DNA of 38,318 nucleotides from IMG/VR virus record IMGVR_UViG_3300027996_001587, positions 1 to 38,318 of that record; one strand, given 5' to 3'. The translations under genes and the position numbers were made by a program. Shown piece by piece: positions 37,017 to 38,318 of the stretch. The notes under the pieces are model-generated. The model was not told where the DNA came from and did not search any database. It was given only the letters and a program-made list of their open reading frames with translations. This stretch comes from a virus. Every line of letters begins with the position of its first letter. Position 1 is the first letter of the stretch.

Positions 37017-37118
37017 ATGGAACCTGGTAGTTTTCCCCCCATCACATCATATGTGGTGGGGTTTTTTATAGGTATTTTAACTATTGCAATTCCTTTAATT
37101 TGTGTGGTACTATTATGA
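37017..37118 (+). CDS. Tiny single-TM membrane peptide after psbA, 33 aa
   Basis: It starts one base after the psbA stop. A short polar N-terminus (MEPGSFPPITSY) is followed by one hydrophobic helix (VVGFFIGILTIAIPLICVVLL). Small one-helix peptides are common photosystem subunits, and the location between psbA and psbD makes that attractive, but I do not match it to PsbN, PsbX, PsbM or another named subunit. The psbA terminator lies inside its frame. The TGA overlaps the next ATG. Confidence 0.5.
   Translation: MEPGSFPPITSYVVGFFIGILTIAIPLICVVLL
37037..37067 (+). terminator. psbA terminator (inside the 33-aa frame)
   Basis: CCCCATCACAT (37037-37047)/ATGTGGTGGGG (37051-37061) forms an 11-bp stem with one G-U and a 3-nt loop, followed by six T's. 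It would cut most psbA transcripts before the downstream genes. Confidence 0.85.
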
Positions 37119-37453
37119 TTGGTAAACTTGATCCAGAGGAACGTATTATGAGTGACCTTCTTGATGAACCTTATTCTAGATATCTAGAATTGTCTCAGGT
37201 TGATGAAATTAAACAACTAATTGATAGGTATGGGTGGGAAGCATCAGATAAGATTGTAATTGAAATGGCTGGAACTCAAGTCTCTGGTATCGATGTTGGA
37301 GAAGAGTACAATAAGAAGTGGCAATCACCTATTGGTACTCGTAAGTGCAATAAAGAAGCATTTATTGTTATCAAAAACCTCTCCAGAGATCCATGGACTC
37401 CTTCTCAACCTATGGATAGAGAACACAAACCTCAACATCCATACTCATCATGA
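37115..37453 (+). CDS. Hypothetical protein between psbA and psbD, 112 aa
   Basis: The ATG at 37115 forms the ATGA overlap with the 33-aa gene; an earlier frame start at 37100 is less likely. The product is soluble and acidic at the N-terminus (LDPEERIMSDLLDEPYSRY), with DKIVIEMAGTQVSGIDVGEEYNKKW in the middle and a Pro/His tail ([16 protein letters not shown]). No domain recognised. Part of the psbA-psbD block. Confidence 0.65.
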   Translation: MIGKLDPEERIMSDLLDEPYSRYLELSQVDEIKQLIDRYGWEASDKIVIEMAGTQVSGIDVGEEYNKKWQSPIGTRKCNKEAFIVIKNLSRDPWTPSQPMDREHKPQHPYSS

Positions 37454-37680
37454 ATCTGATAACAAAAGACAGTCCTCAGTATTTTGAATTAACATCTGAA
37501 GAATCTTATGATCGTCATGATTATAAAGTAGTGATGAAAGATGATAGATCATTCATCACTAACGATTGGGAAAATGCTCAACTCATCTGGTTTCAAAATC
37601 CATCACAATTAATATCACACATAGAGGTTTTGGATAAACTCAACACAACCACAGAAAAATCAAAAGGAGGATTTAAATAA
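37450..37680 (+). CDS. Small hypothetical protein, 76 aa
   Basis: It starts in an ATGA overlap with the previous gene. An Asp/Lys-rich soluble protein ([22 protein letters not shown]), with aromatic residues in the middle ([10 protein letters not shown]). The AAAGGAGG in its last codons is the ribosome-binding site for psbD. No family recognised. Confidence 0.62.
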   Translation: MNLITKDSPQYFELTSEESYDRHDYKVVMKDDRSFITNDWENAQLIWFQNPSQLISHIEVLDKLNTTTEKSKGGFK

Positions 37681-37681
37681 A

Positions 37682-38318
37682 ATGGTTGCTTCAACATTAC
37701 AACAACAACGGAGAGGATGGTTTGATGTCCTGGACGACTGGGTTAAACGGGATCGCTTTGTCTTTGTGGGTTGGTCTGGATTATTACTTCTTCCCACTGC
37801 TTATCTGGCCATTGGCGGCTGGCTTACTGGCACAACTTTTGTTACGAGTTGGTACACCCACGGTCTTGCTAGTTCCTATCTTGAGGGTGCTAACTTTCTC
37901 ACAGCAGCTGTCTCGACGCCTGCTGATGCTATGGGTCATTCTCTTCTTCTACTTTGGGGTCCTGAGTCTCAGGGGAATTTCCAGCGGTGGTGCCAACTTG
38001 GAGGGCTTTGGTCCTTTGTTGCTCTCCACGGTGCATTTGCCCTTATAGGTTTCATGCTCAGACAGTTTGAACTGTCACGTCTCATCGGTATCCGTCCCTA
38101 CAATGCTATTGCGTTTTCTGGTCCTATCGCTGTATTTGTCAGTGTCTTTCTTATCTATCCACTGGGCCAGTCTTCATGGTTCTTTGCTCCCTCCTTTGGG
38201 GTAGCAGCAATCTTTAGATTCCTATTGTTCCTTCAGGGTTTCCATAACTGGACACTAAACCCCTTCCATATGATGGGAGTTGCTGGTATACTGGGTGGAG
38301 CATTGCTATCAGCAATCC
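37682..38318 (+). CDS. psbD: Photosystem II D2 protein (N-terminal part, cut by the window edge)
   Basis: The frame from ATG 37682 encodes [19 protein letters not shown], then [18 protein letters not shown], a TM1 of D2, [31 protein letters not shown] and [42 protein letters not shown] carries Tyr-[17 protein letters not shown] holds the P680 His. 212 codons are visible; D2 has about 350, so the C-terminal part is missing from this window. AAAGGAGG lies 11 nt upstream. psbA-psbD pairing is typical of cyanophages. Confidence 0.96.
   Translation, partial: MVASTLQQQRRGWFDVLDDWVKRDRFVFVGWSGLLLLPTAYLAIGGWLTGTTFVTSWYTHGLASSYLEGANFLTAAVSTPADAMGHSLLLLWGPESQGNFQRWCQLGGLWSFVALHGAFALIGFMLRQFELSRLIGIRPYNAIAFSGPIAVFVSVFLIYPLGQSSWFFAPSFGVAAIFRFLLFLQGFHNWTLNPFHMMGVAGILGGALLSAI

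Overview
The window is one end-to-end coding stretch of a T4-like cyanomyovirus, that is, a phage of marine Synechococcus or Prochlorococcus. The evidence is a gp61-type primase, class Ia nrdA and nrdB, T4-type late promoters (TATAAATA or AATAAATA), three tRNA genes, two high-light-inducible (hli) genes, photosystem II genes psbA and psbD (psbD runs off the right edge) and many small ATGA-overlapping phage genes. No housekeeping genes or insertion sequences are seen.

Layout. (1) 1-5800: late virion-type and hypothetical genes, including a cytidylyltransferase-fold protein, a protein with a calcium-loop-like motif and a one-TM coiled-coil protein. (2) 5744-10256: replication and nucleotide genes (primase, nrdA, nrdB). 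(3) 10308-16477: a second putative virion protein, a free-standing GIY-YIG nuclease, a lysozyme-like exported enzyme, two 2OG-Fe(II) oxygenase-like proteins, tRNA-Arg(UCU), tRNA-Asn(GUU), tRNA-Gly(UCC) and a run of tiny genes, one broken by an in-frame TGA. (4) 16600-29415: a 13-kb unidirectional glycan gene cluster of 18 genes. It holds a GDP-mannose 3,5-epimerase-like SDR, a GT10 fucosyltransferase-like protein, duplicated GT9-like and methyltransferase genes, a split heptose adenylyltransferase/kinase pair in reversed order, a HAD phosphatase, a cupin, a second SDR, two GT11 proteins, and GT2-, GT25- and STELLO/RGP-like glycosyltransferases. (5) 29477-33316: hli genes, a small exported beta-barrel-like protein behind a structured leader, a third 2OG oxygenase, a secreted HExxH protein and small membrane proteins. 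(6) 33316-38318: a proline-rich protein that converges with a minus-strand operon of three signal-peptide proteins, then divergent psbA, a 33-residue membrane peptide, two small genes and psbD.

How the genes fit together: the left and middle parts supply dNTPs, replication and virion parts. The photosynthesis genes maintain light-driven energy during infection, and the exported and glycan genes point to remodelling of the host envelope or decoration of the virion. Control is compact. Genes overlap by 1-50 nt. Several intergenic gaps fuse a terminator hairpin with a promoter: in three hairpins the loop itself carries a TTGACA -35 box, with a good -10 box exactly 17 nt downstream.

Functions are assigned by motif reading from the sequence and family knowledge only. 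No database search was run.
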